Below, in pieces: positions 14,267-20,884 of a DNA stretch of 21,746 bases; within the stretch, counting starts at the first letter, position 1, and each line of letters begins with the position of its first letter. The notes under the pieces are model-generated. The model ran no database searches. It was not told the origin of the DNA and was given only the letters and a program-made list of their open reading frames with translations. The stretch spans positions 1 to 21,746 of the forward strand of contig JAFAAX010000001.1 in the NCBI GenBank assembly GCA_023426345.1, in the 5' to 3' direction. The DNA is from Actinomycetes bacterium (GTDB lineage: Bacteria; Actinomycetota; Actinomycetes; Actinomycetales; Actinomycetaceae). Made by a program: the position numbers and the translations under genes.

Positions 14267-14309
14267 GCTCCCGACGTCGACGTTGGCTCCTCACGTCGAC
14301 AATAGCTCC
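14267..14309 (-). repeat. 19-bp-period tandem repeat, right arm (2-3 units)
   Basis: Read on the minus strand, units GGAGCTATTGTCGACGTGA (14309-14291) and GGAGCCAACGTCGACGTCG (14290-14272) are followed by a truncated GGAG. They match the left-arm consensus in the opposite orientation. Confidence 0.75.
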
Positions 14310-14388
14310 CCCCGCATGGAGACCGAGCCTCACGAGGGCGGACGACGCGGGGCAGGGAGGAACGTTGGCCGGCGGGGCCTGAAAGAAC

Positions 14389-14430
14389 GCGGCCCCGCGG
14401 GACCCGGCGAACCGGGCCACGCGGGGCCGC
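14389..14430 (-). terminator. pntB terminator, composite hairpin with TTCG tetraloop
   Basis: GCGGCCCCGCG (14389-14399) pairs perfectly with CGCGGGGCCGC (14420-14430). Inside lies a second stem CCCGG/CCGGG capped on the minus strand by a TTCG tetraloop. It lies about 90 bases after the pntB stop, followed on the minus strand by TTCTTTC. The flanking minus-strand motif ATTGACGAGGGCGG (14440-14427) is shared with the hairpin at 7324. Confidence 0.75.
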
Positions 14431-14521
14431 CCTCGTCAATCGGCCAGGGCCGCGCGACTGAGCCGGACCGCCACGGGCGGCGCGCAGTCGCGGAAGACCC
14501 CGAACCGACGTCACATCGAGA

Positions 14522-16039
14522 TCACAGGCTCTTGATGATGTCCTCCACGCTCGCCTTCGCGTCGCCGAACAGCATCTGCGTGTTCTCCCGGAAGAACAGG
14601 GGGTTCTGCACGCCCGCGTAGCCGGTGGCCATCGAGCGCTTGAACACGATGACGTCCTGGGCCTCCCAGACCTTGAGGACCGGCATGCCGGCGATCGGCG
14701 AGTCCGGCTCCTCGGTGGCGGCGGGGTTGACCGTGTCGTTCGCGCCGATGACCAGGACGACGTCGACCTCGGGGAAGTCGTCGTTGATCTCGTCCATCTC
14801 GAGGACGATGTTGTAGGGCACCTTGGCCTCGGCCAGCAGGACGTTCATGTGCCCGGGTAGGCGGCCGGCGACCGGGTGGATGCCGAACGTGACCTCGATG
14901 CCCATGTCGCGCAGCTTCTGGGTGAGGTCGGCGACCGGGTACTGGGCCTGGGCGACGGCCATGCCGTAGCCGGGCGTGATGACGACCCGGTGGGCGTCCT
15001 TGAGCAGCGTCGCCACGGAGGCGGCGTCGGTCTCCCGGTACTCGCCCTGCTCCTCGGGCGCGCCCGCCGCGCCGGCCTTCGCGCCCTTCTTCGACGCTCC
15101 CGATCCGAATCCGCCCAGGATGACGGAGACGAACTTGCGGTTCATCGCCTTGCTCATGATGAAGGACAGGTAGGCGCCGGAGGAGCCGACCAGCGCGCCG
15201 GTGATGATGAGCAGATCGTTGTCCAGCATGAAGCCCGCGAAGGCCGCGGCCCAGCCGGACAGCGAGTTCAGCATCGACACGACCACCGGCATGTCGCCGC
15301 CGCCGATGGCCCCCACCAGGTGCAGGCCGACCAGCAGCGCGATCACTGTCATCGCCGCCAGCGCGATCCACGCCGCCCCGGACTTCTCCGGCGCGTTGAT
15401 GAACCACACCATGAGGCCCAGGGAGATGAGGACCGCGACCAGGTTGATGAGGTTGCGGTTCGGCAGCAGCAGCGGGCGCCCGCTCATCTTCCCCGACAGC
15501 TTGAGGAACGCGATGATCGAACCGGTGAAGGTGACGGCGCCGATGAAGACGCCGAGGAAGATCTCGCCCAGGTGGAAGCCGCCCAGGGCGTGGGCCTCCT
15601 CGGTGGGGGCCAGGAACGAGTTGTAGCCGACCAGCACGGCGGCCAGGCCCACGAAGCTGTGGAGCATGGCGATGAGCTGGGGCATCCCCGTCATCTCGAC
15701 TTTGCGGGCCACCGTAGTGCCGATGGCGGCGCCGATGATCATCGCCAGGGCGATGAGCAGGGCCGTCACCCACACGCCGCGCCCCGGGTCGGACGTCAGC
15801 GCCAGCGTGATGGTGGCGACCAATGCGATCGCCATGCCGACGATGCCGAAGGTGTTGCCCCGCTGGGCCGTCTCGTGCTGGGACAGTCCGGACAGGGCCA
15901 GAATGAACAGGAGCGCGGCGACCAGGTAGGCGAGGACCGTGAAGCGGTCGACGAAGGTCGCCCCGGTGCCGGTGAGGCCGGCTGCGGGCAGGACGCCCGG
16001 GAGCGCGGGCAGGAACGCGGACAGTGCCGATGCCGTCAT
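14522..16039 (-). CDS. pntB: NAD(P) transhydrogenase subunit beta
   Basis: The membrane and NADP(H)-binding subunit of proton-translocating transhydrogenase, which uses the proton gradient to drive hydride transfer from NADH to NADP+. The 505-residue protein has an N-terminal membrane domain with several helices (e.g. MPQLIAMLHSFVGLAAVLVGY, a highly conserved PntB segment), a Lys/Ala/Gly/Glu-rich linker (GASKKGAKAGAAGAPEEQGEY) slightly longer than usual, and the dIII NADP domain with GYGMAVAQAQ, HPVAGRLPGHMNVLLAEA, MDEIN, VIGANDTVNPAA and KRSMATGYAGVQNPLFF. ATG 16039 has AGGAGGG about 9 bases upstream. It follows pntA on the same strand with a gap of 3 bases between the genes. Length matches the family. 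Confidence 0.96.
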   Translation of the reverse strand: MTASALSAFLPALPGVLPAAGLTGTGATFVDRFTVLAYLVAALLFILALSGLSQHETAQRGNTFGIVGMAIALVATITLALTSDPGRGVWVTALLIALAMIIGAAIGTTVARKVEMTGMPQLIAMLHSFVGLAAVLVGYNSFLAPTEEAHALGGFHLGEIFLGVFIGAVTFTGSIIAFLKLSGKMSGRPLLLPNRNLINLVAVLISLGLMVWFINAPEKSGAAWIALAAMTVIALLVGLHLVGAIGGGDMPVVVSMLNSLSGWAAAFAGFMLDNDLLIITGALVGSSGAYLSFIMSKAMNRKFVSVILGGFGSGASKKGAKAGAAGAPEEQGEYRETDAASVATLLKDAHRVVITPGYGMAVAQAQYPVADLTQKLRDMGIEVTFGIHPVAGRLPGHMNVLLAEAKVPYNIVLEMDEINDDFPEVDVVLVIGANDTVNPAATEEPDSPIAGMPVLKVWEAQDVIVFKRSMATGYAGVQNPLFFRENTQMLFGDAKASVEDIIKSL

Positions 16040-16042
16040 GGT

Positions 16043-17605
16043 TCAGTCCCTCCTGAACATGGCGAGCATGCGGTGCGTGACCGTGAAGCCGCCGAAGATG
16101 TTGATGGACGCGATGGTGATCGCGATGAAGCTGAGGATCGTCACCACCAGGTTGGAGGAGCCGACCTGCAGGATCGCGCCGACCAGGATGATGCCCGAGA
16201 TCGCGTTCGTCACCGACATCAACGGGGTGTGCAGGCTGTGCGTGACGTTCGTGATGACGTAGAAGCCGACGACGACGGCCAGCATCAGCACGATGTAGTG
16301 CCCGGCCGCCGCGGTGGGCGTCACCAGGACCAGCGCGATCAGCAGCACCGCGGCGACGATCGCGCCGATCGTCGTGTTGCGTTTCTTCGCGGCGGCCTTC
16401 TTCGCCTCCGCCGCGGCCTGAGCCGCCTTCTCCGCCGGAGTGGGTTGGCTGAGGGACGAGGGCGGGACCTGCGGCGTCGCGGCCGAGACCTGCACCTTCG
16501 GCGGCGGCCACAGGATGTCGCCGCCGTGGGTCACCGTGATGCCGCGGACGATCTGGTCCTCGAGGTCGAGCGCCAGCTGCCCGTCCTTGGCGGGCGTCAT
16601 CAGCTTGAGCAGGTTGACGATGTTCTGCCCGTACAGCTGGGAGGACTGGGTGGGCAGGCGCCCCGCCAGGTCCGTGTAGCCGATGATGATGACGCCGCCG
16701 GGGGTCGTGTGGACCTCGCCGGGCACCGTCATCGTCGTGTTGCCGCCGTTGGCGGCCGCCATGTCGACGATCACCGAGCCGGGCGCCATCGCGTTGATCG
16801 CGGCGTCGTCCAGGAGGATCGGGGACTTGCGCCCGGGGACGTTCGCCGTGGTGATGACGATGTCGGACTTGGCCGACTGGAAGGCGTAGAGCCGGTTCGC
16901 GGCCGCCGCCTGGTCGGCGTTCATCTCCTTGGCGTAGCCGTCCTCGGACTTCTCCTGGGCGACGGGGACCGCCAGGAACTCCGCGCCCATGGACTCGACC
17001 TGCTCGGCCACCTCGGGGCGCACGTCCGTGGCGGCGACCTGCGCGCCCATCGAGTGGGCCGTGCCGATGGCCGCCAGGCCGGCGACCCCGGCGCCGATGA
17101 CGTAGACGTCGGCGGGCGGGACCTTCCCGGCCGCCGTGATCTGCCCGGTGAAGGGGCGCCCGAACGCGAAGGCGGCCTCGACGACGGCCCGGTAGCCCGC
17201 CAGGTTCGATTGGGAGGACAGGACGTCCATCGCCTGCGCGCGCGAGATGCGCGGGACCGTGTCCAGCGCCAGGGCGGTGATGCCCGCGTCGCGCATCTTC
17301 TCCAGCATGTCGGGGTTGCGTGCGGGCGCCAGCCGGGCGATCAGCGTGGCGCCGGGCCGCATGAGGGCGAGATGGTCGGGGGTGGGATCGTCCAGGGAGA
17401 GCACGATGTCGGCTCCCCAGACCTCCGTCTCTCCGCCCAGCACGGCCCCTGCGGCCTCGTACTGGCTGTCTGGATAGCGGGCTTGCGCCCCCGCTCCCGC
17501 CTCCACGGACACGTCATAGCCGAGCTTGACCAGCTTGGCGACGGTGTCGGGCGTGGATGCGACGAGCGGCTGGTCTGCGCCCTCGTGGGGCACTCCAATA
17601 CGCAC
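16043..17605 (-). CDS. pntA: NAD(P) transhydrogenase subunit alpha
   Basis: The NAD(H)-binding subunit of transhydrogenase, 520 residues, with alpha1 and alpha2 fused as in E. coli rather than split as in many actinobacteria and alphaproteobacteria. It begins RIGVPHEGADQPLVASTPDTVAKL (AlaDH/PNT N-domain) and has the NAD Rossmann motif GAGVAG at 171-176, then the RPEVAEQVESMGAEFL segment. Four membrane helices lie in the last 110 residues. An Ala/Lys-rich stretch (EKAAQAAAEAKKAAAKKR) links the two parts. GTG 17605 is the start: AAGGAG lies 5 bases upstream and the family N-terminus begins at once. The long upstream frame continues through the divergent gene and is spurious. A minus-strand TACGCT at 17670-17665 is a weak -10 candidate. 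Confidence 0.95.
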   Translation of the reverse strand: MRIGVPHEGADQPLVASTPDTVAKLVKLGYDVSVEAGAGAQARYPDSQYEAAGAVLGGETEVWGADIVLSLDDPTPDHLALMRPGATLIARLAPARNPDMLEKMRDAGITALALDTVPRISRAQAMDVLSSQSNLAGYRAVVEAAFAFGRPFTGQITAAGKVPPADVYVIGAGVAGLAAIGTAHSMGAQVAATDVRPEVAEQVESMGAEFLAVPVAQEKSEDGYAKEMNADQAAAANRLYAFQSAKSDIVITTANVPGRKSPILLDDAAINAMAPGSVIVDMAAANGGNTTMTVPGEVHTTPGGVIIIGYTDLAGRLPTQSSQLYGQNIVNLLKLMTPAKDGQLALDLEDQIVRGITVTHGGDILWPPPKVQVSAATPQVPPSSLSQPTPAEKAAQAAAEAKKAAAKKRNTTIGAIVAAVLLIALVLVTPTAAAGHYIVLMLAVVVGFYVITNVTHSLHTPLMSVTNAISGIILVGAILQVGSSNLVVTILSFIAITIASINIFGGFTVTHRMLAMFRRD

Positions 17606-17851
17606 GTGGACTCCTTCGTTGGACTCGGTCGCGCGCCGCGGGCTTCCGCCGACGACGCGCTCCCAGCGTAGGCGGGTCGCGGCGCACCACCCGACGTCCG
17701 CCGCAGCGTGGTCCCTTCGTCCCTGGAAACGGGCGCATTCAGGCCCTTCGCTCTGGGACCTCCGACCCAGGACGCCGCGCCGCCCCCCGCGCGGCGCGCC
17801 GCGTTTTCGTCCCGGCCCCCGTTCAGAAATCCCCGGGAACGAACGCTTCCG

Positions 17852-17875
17852 CGGGACTCCCGGTCCCGATACCGT
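17852..17875 (+). promoter_or_regulatory. Leaderless promoter and inverted repeat before the SRPBCC gene
   Basis: TACCGT (17870-17875) fits the actinobacterial -10 pattern TANNNT and ends 6 bases before ATG 17882. CGGGAC (17852-17857) and GTCCCG (17863-17868) form an inverted repeat directly upstream, a possible operator. No Shine-Dalgarno sequence or clear -35 is visible. Confidence 0.45.
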
Positions 17876-17881
17876 TGTCCC

Positions 17882-18361
17882 ATGGACATCATCGACGACG
17901 GAGACGATCCGGAGACCCGCCAGGACTACGACACCATCGAGGCGGACGTGGTGATCGACGCCACGATGGAGGACGTGTGGCGGCTCGTGAGCGAGCCGGG
18001 CTGGTGGATCAACGACGGGCCGCTGGGCGATCACGAGGTCGACCGCGACCAGGACGGCCTCTACCACGTCAGCGATCCGGAGGCCGGGACCTGGCTGGTC
18101 GAGCACGAGGACGAGGACCCGATGGACGTCGTCTCCTTCCGCTGGTATCCGGTGGCCGGCGACGAGTTCCCCGAGGAGCACACGACCCGCGTCGAGTTCT
18201 CCCTGTCCGAGGAGGACGGCGGCGTCGCCCTGCATGTCGAGGAGTCCGGCCTGTCCGGCGTCTCCGACGACGCCGAGGAGGCCCGCCAGGTCTGGGAGGA
18301 CAACTCCGGGTCCTGGGAGCAGGAGCTCCAGGCCGCCAAGGAGTACCTCGAGTCCCGCTGA
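17882..18361 (+). CDS. SRPBCC/AHSA1-family protein
   Basis: A 159-residue START-like (SRPBCC) domain protein. The first strand and helix ADVVIDATMEDVWRLVSEPGWWIND, the central DVVSFRWYP strand and the final amphipathic helix (WEQELQAAKEYLESR) match the AHSA1 subfamily. The protein is strikingly acidic, with many Asp-Glu pairs. AHSA1-like bacterial domains usually bind small hydrophobic ligands or act with ArsR regulators, but no such regulator is adjacent, so the role is unknown. ATG 17882 is supported by the leaderless -10 six bases upstream. It is divergent from pntA and separated from it by 276 bases with no other gene. Confidence 0.85.
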   Translation: MDIIDDGDDPETRQDYDTIEADVVIDATMEDVWRLVSEPGWWINDGPLGDHEVDRDQDGLYHVSDPEAGTWLVEHEDEDPMDVVSFRWYPVAGDEFPEEHTTRVEFSLSEEDGGVALHVEESGLSGVSDDAEEARQVWEDNSGSWEQELQAAKEYLESR

Positions 18362-18374
18362 CCTGCGCCCCCGT

Positions 18375-18393
18375 CGCGGGACCCGGCCCCGCG
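18375..18393. terminator. GC hairpin after the SRPBCC gene
   Basis: CGCGGG (18375-18380) pairs with CCCGCG (18388-18393) around a 7-base loop, 14 bases after the stop. The minus-strand motif CATTGACGAGG (18416-18406) follows. A weak terminator candidate without a T-tract. Confidence 0.45.
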
Positions 18394-18562
18394 CGGAGGG
18401 GGCGGCCTCGTCAATGGGGGAGGAGGTCCGCCGTCGGACGGGGCCGAGCGTCCATCCCGCGGTGGCCCGCCCGGACGCCCTCCCGGCCGCGCTACCGTGG
18501 GTGGGCGCCGTTCCCGGCGCTCCCCGTCATCGACGAGGGCGTCCCTCGATCTGAAGAAGCCG

Positions 18563-20008
18563 ATGCCCGACGACCACTCCGCGGCCCGCACCGCCATCGG
18601 CGCGCCCGAGGCGCCCCCGCGCGGGGCCGGCGCCACCGACGATGCCGGTCGCACCCTCCACCGCTCCCTGCAGAACCGCCACATCCAGCTCATGGCCATC
18701 GGCGGCGCCATCGGGACGGGCCTGTTCATGGGATCGGGGAAGACGATCGCGACGGCCGGACCGTCCGTGCTGCTCGTCTACGGCCTGGTGGGCGGGGTCC
18801 TCTTCCTCTTCATGCGCGCCATGGGCGAGCTGCTGCTGTCGGACGCGCGGTACGCGACGTTCGCCGACATCGCGCGCGACGTCCTGGGGCCGTGGGCGGG
18901 GTTCGTCACCGGGTGGACGTACTGGCTGTGCTGGGTCGTCACGGGCGTGGCCGACATGGTCGCGATCACCGGGTACGTCCGCTACTGGTGGCCGGGGCTG
19001 CCCGCCTGGGTCCCGATCCTGGCGACGGTCGTCCTGCTGTTCGCCCTCAACGCGATGACCGTCCGGGCGTTCGGGGAGACGGAGTTCTGGTTCGCGTTGA
19101 TCAAGATCGTCGCCATCCTGGCGCTCATCGCCGTCGGCGTCGTGCTGGTGGCGGTCGGCTTCCAGGACCAGTCCGGATCCCGCGCCGCGGTGTCCAACCT
19201 GTGGAGCCACGGCGGGTTCTTCCCCACGGGGCTGTCCGGGTTCCTCGGCGGATTCCAGATCGCCGTGTTCGCCTTCGTCGGCATCGAGCTGGTGGGGACC
19301 ACGGCCGCCGAGGCGGCCGACCCGGCGCACGCCCTGCCCCGCGCCATCAACTCCGTGCCCATCCGGGTCATGCTCTTCTACATCGGGGCCCTGGCCGTCA
19401 TCATGATGGTGACGCCCTGGGATCAGGTCGATCCCGGGACGTCGCCGTTCGTCACGATGTTCGCGATGACGGGGCTGGGGGCGGCCGCCTCCGTGGTGAA
19501 CCTGGTCGTGCTCACCTCGGCGGCGTCCTCGGCCAACTCGGGCATCTACTCGACGTCGCGCATGGTGTTCGGACTGGCCGGGCAGTCGGATGCGCCGCGC
19601 GTGTTCCACCGGCTGTCGGCGCGCGGCGTGCCGCGCAACGCTCTGTTCCTGTCGTCCGTGCTGCTGCTCAGCGCCATCGTCATCCTGGCCCGAGGCGACT
19701 CGATCATCGAGGCCTTCACCCTGGTGACGTCCATGTCGACGACCCTGTTCATGGCCGTGTGGACGATCATCGCCGTGTGCTACCTGGCGTGGCTGAGGCG
19801 CCGCCCCGAGCGGCACCGCGCCTCGCGGTTCCGCGCGCCCGGCGGCGCGGCCTCCGGATGGATCATGCTCGGGGCCATGGCGGCGCTGGTGGTCATCCTG
19901 TGCCTGAGTCCCACCACCCGCGCGGGCCTCATCGCCGCCGCGGTGTGGCTGCTGGGGGTCACGGCTGCCGCCATCTGGCACCGCCAACGGCTGCTCTCCC
20001 GCGCTTGA
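18563..20008 (+). CDS. cycA: D-serine/D-alanine/glycine:H+ symporter, CycA-type
   Basis: An APC-superfamily (AAT family) amino acid permease, 481 residues with about 12 membrane helices. It follows remembered E. coli CycA closely along most of its length: NRHIQLMAIGGAIGTGLFMGSG, RAMGELLL, GPWAGFVTGWTYWLCWVVTG, AFVGIELVGTTAAEAADP and LVVLTSAASSANSGIYSTSRM. This supports uptake of small neutral amino acids such as glycine, D-alanine and D-serine driven by protons. ATG 18563 is chosen by homology to the CycA N-terminus; its Shine-Dalgarno is weak (GAAG), and GTG 18497 is an alternative. TACCGT at 18493-18498 may be the -10 box. A hairpin CGAGGG/CCCTCG (18534-18548) lies just before the start. 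Confidence 0.9.
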   Translation: MPDDHSAARTAIGAPEAPPRGAGATDDAGRTLHRSLQNRHIQLMAIGGAIGTGLFMGSGKTIATAGPSVLLVYGLVGGVLFLFMRAMGELLLSDARYATFADIARDVLGPWAGFVTGWTYWLCWVVTGVADMVAITGYVRYWWPGLPAWVPILATVVLLFALNAMTVRAFGETEFWFALIKIVAILALIAVGVVLVAVGFQDQSGSRAAVSNLWSHGGFFPTGLSGFLGGFQIAVFAFVGIELVGTTAAEAADPAHALPRAINSVPIRVMLFYIGALAVIMMVTPWDQVDPGTSPFVTMFAMTGLGAAASVVNLVVLTSAASSANSGIYSTSRMVFGLAGQSDAPRVFHRLSARGVPRNALFLSSVLLLSAIVILARGDSIIEAFTLVTSMSTTLFMAVWTIIAVCYLAWLRRRPERHRASRFRAPGGAASGWIMLGAMAALVVILCLSPTTRAGLIAAAVWLLGVTAAAIWHRQRLLSRA

Positions 20009-20028
20009 CGCTCCTCCTCTTCCTCCCG

Positions 20029-20073
20029 CGCGAGGTTCGCCCATCTCGGGGTGGCAGTTGGGCGAACCTCGCG
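20029..20073. terminator. Perfect 15-bp inverted repeat; terminator after cycA
   Basis: CGCGAGGTTCGCCCA (20029-20043) is exactly complementary to TGGGCGAACCTCGCG (20059-20073), with a 15-base loop. It begins 20 bases after the cycA stop and ends 14 bases before the next -10 box. It is the likely cycA terminator, or a protein-binding palindrome at the next promoter. Confidence 0.65.
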
Positions 20074-20087
20074 GGGGCGGGGTCGCT

Positions 20088-20093
20088 TATACT
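20088..20093 (+). promoter_or_regulatory. -10 box of the thiamine-transport transcript
   Basis: TATACT lies about 8 bases before the first base of the riboswitch. No convincing -35 is present at normal spacing; the upstream inverted repeat occupies that position. Confidence 0.5.
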
Positions 20094-20100
20094 GGCGTCC

Positions 20101-20190
20101 AGTGCCACGGGAACCCGGGAGACCGGGTTGAGAGGAGGGCTCGGAGCCCTCGACCGTAGAACCTGACCCGGCTCATACCGGCGGAGGAAG
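20101..20190 (+). ncRNA. TPP riboswitch (THI element)
   Basis: The conserved TPP aptamer elements appear in order. ACCCGG-GAGA-CCGGGT forms a hairpin (20113-20128). TGAGA follows (20129-20133), then a variable hairpin GAGGGCT/AGCCCTC (20135-20151). Next come GAACCTGA (20159-20166), a CCGG-CTCATA-CCGG stem, and GCGGAGGAAGG, matching the canonical GCGUAGGGA end. It directly precedes the ykoE-like gene, whose transport of thiamine or its precursor would be shut off by TPP. No intrinsic terminator lies between the aptamer and the gene, and a Shine-Dalgarno-like GGAGG lies in the 3' end of the aptamer, so translational control is likely. Confidence 0.93.
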
Positions 20191-20242
20191 GCTCTTTCTC
20201 GTGCGCACCAGTGTTGCTCAGCATGGGAAAGGACAAGCTGAC

Positions 20243-20884
20243 ATGGCTGGTACGACTTCGGCCTCCACCACGACCGCCGCCGCCCGAGGTGCCGCGCGCC
20301 TGCATTGGCGGGTCGTCGACATGGTGACGGCGGCGATCCTCGGCGTGGCCTGCGGGCTGATCTTCGTGGTGTGGAACCAGATCGGCGGTGCGGGATACGC
20401 GGCGATCGACGCGCTCACCCCCGGCTTCGGCGGGCTGCTGGCGGGCATCTGGTACCTGGGCGGGGTGATCGGGGCGCTCGTCATCCGCAAGCCGGGCGCC
20501 GCCATCTTCGTCGAGGTCCTGGCCGCGGCGGTGTCGACCGCGTTCGGGTCGCAGTGGGCGATCTCCACGCTGTACTCGGGCATCGTCCAGGGGCTGGGCG
20601 TGGAGCTGGTCGTCCTGCTCTTCGCCTATCGGCGGTTCTCGCTGGCCGTCGCGATGCTCGGCGGGATCGGGGCCGGCGTCGGCGCCTGGGTCTTCGAGGG
20701 CTTCTACGGCGCCACGCCGAACTTCGCGAAGGGGACGACGTACAACCTCATCTACCTGGGCGCGCAGGTCGTCACGGGCGCGGTGCTGGCCGGCCTGGTC
20801 GGTTGGCTGCTGGTGCGGGCGCTCGCCCAGACGGGCGCGCTCGACCGCTTCGCCGCCGGCCGCGAGGTCCGGGCGCGGGTGTGA
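20243..20884 (+). CDS. ykoE: ECF transporter S component, YkoE-like (thiamine precursor)
   Basis: The substrate-binding membrane subunit of an energy-coupling-factor transporter, 213 residues with about five or six hydrophobic segments. The opening RLHWRVVDMVTAAILGVACGLIFVVWN and later GGLLAGIWYLGGVIGALVIRKPGAAIFVE are YkoE-like. TPP control and the YkoD-like ATPase that overlaps the stop point to thiamine or hydroxymethylpyrimidine as cargo. ATG 20243 has GGAAAGGA about 10 bases upstream. An in-frame GTG at 20201 lies 13 bases after a GGAGG in the aptamer and would add 14 residues; it cannot be excluded and would tie translation more tightly to the riboswitch. The stop overlaps the ATPase GTG (GTGA). 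Confidence 0.9.
   Translation: MAGTTSASTTTAAARGAARLHWRVVDMVTAAILGVACGLIFVVWNQIGGAGYAAIDALTPGFGGLLAGIWYLGGVIGALVIRKPGAAIFVEVLAAAVSTAFGSQWAISTLYSGIVQGLGVELVVLLFAYRRFSLAVAMLGGIGAGVGAWVFEGFYGATPNFAKGTTYNLIYLGAQVVTGAVLAGLVGWLLVRALAQTGALDRFAAGREVRARV

Larger units (their letters stand above)
14079..14388. other. Intergenic region without a gene; inverted 19-bp repeat arrays
   Basis: The gap between pntB and the DUF559-like gene (to 14521 in total) has no supported gene. It contains two oppositely oriented arrays with a 19-bp period (14214-14309) and a single DnaA-box-like TGTGGACAA at 14131-14139. The pntB terminator lies at 14389-14430. Confidence 0.75.

Noticed and set aside
14079..14420. N-terminal extension of the DUF559-like protein
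   Set aside because: The frame stays open upstream of ATG 14078, but it crosses the 19-bp repeat arrays and shows no conserved sequence, so it was left out of the gene.
14876..17671. A 931-codon plus-strand open frame
   Set aside because: It is antisense to pntA and pntB, which are unambiguous; its translation is an Arg/Asp/Gln-rich low-complexity string.
17557..20166. An 869-codon plus-strand open frame
   Set aside because: It overlaps the SRPBCC and cycA genes in another frame and encodes Arg/Gly/Pro-rich sequence with no domain.
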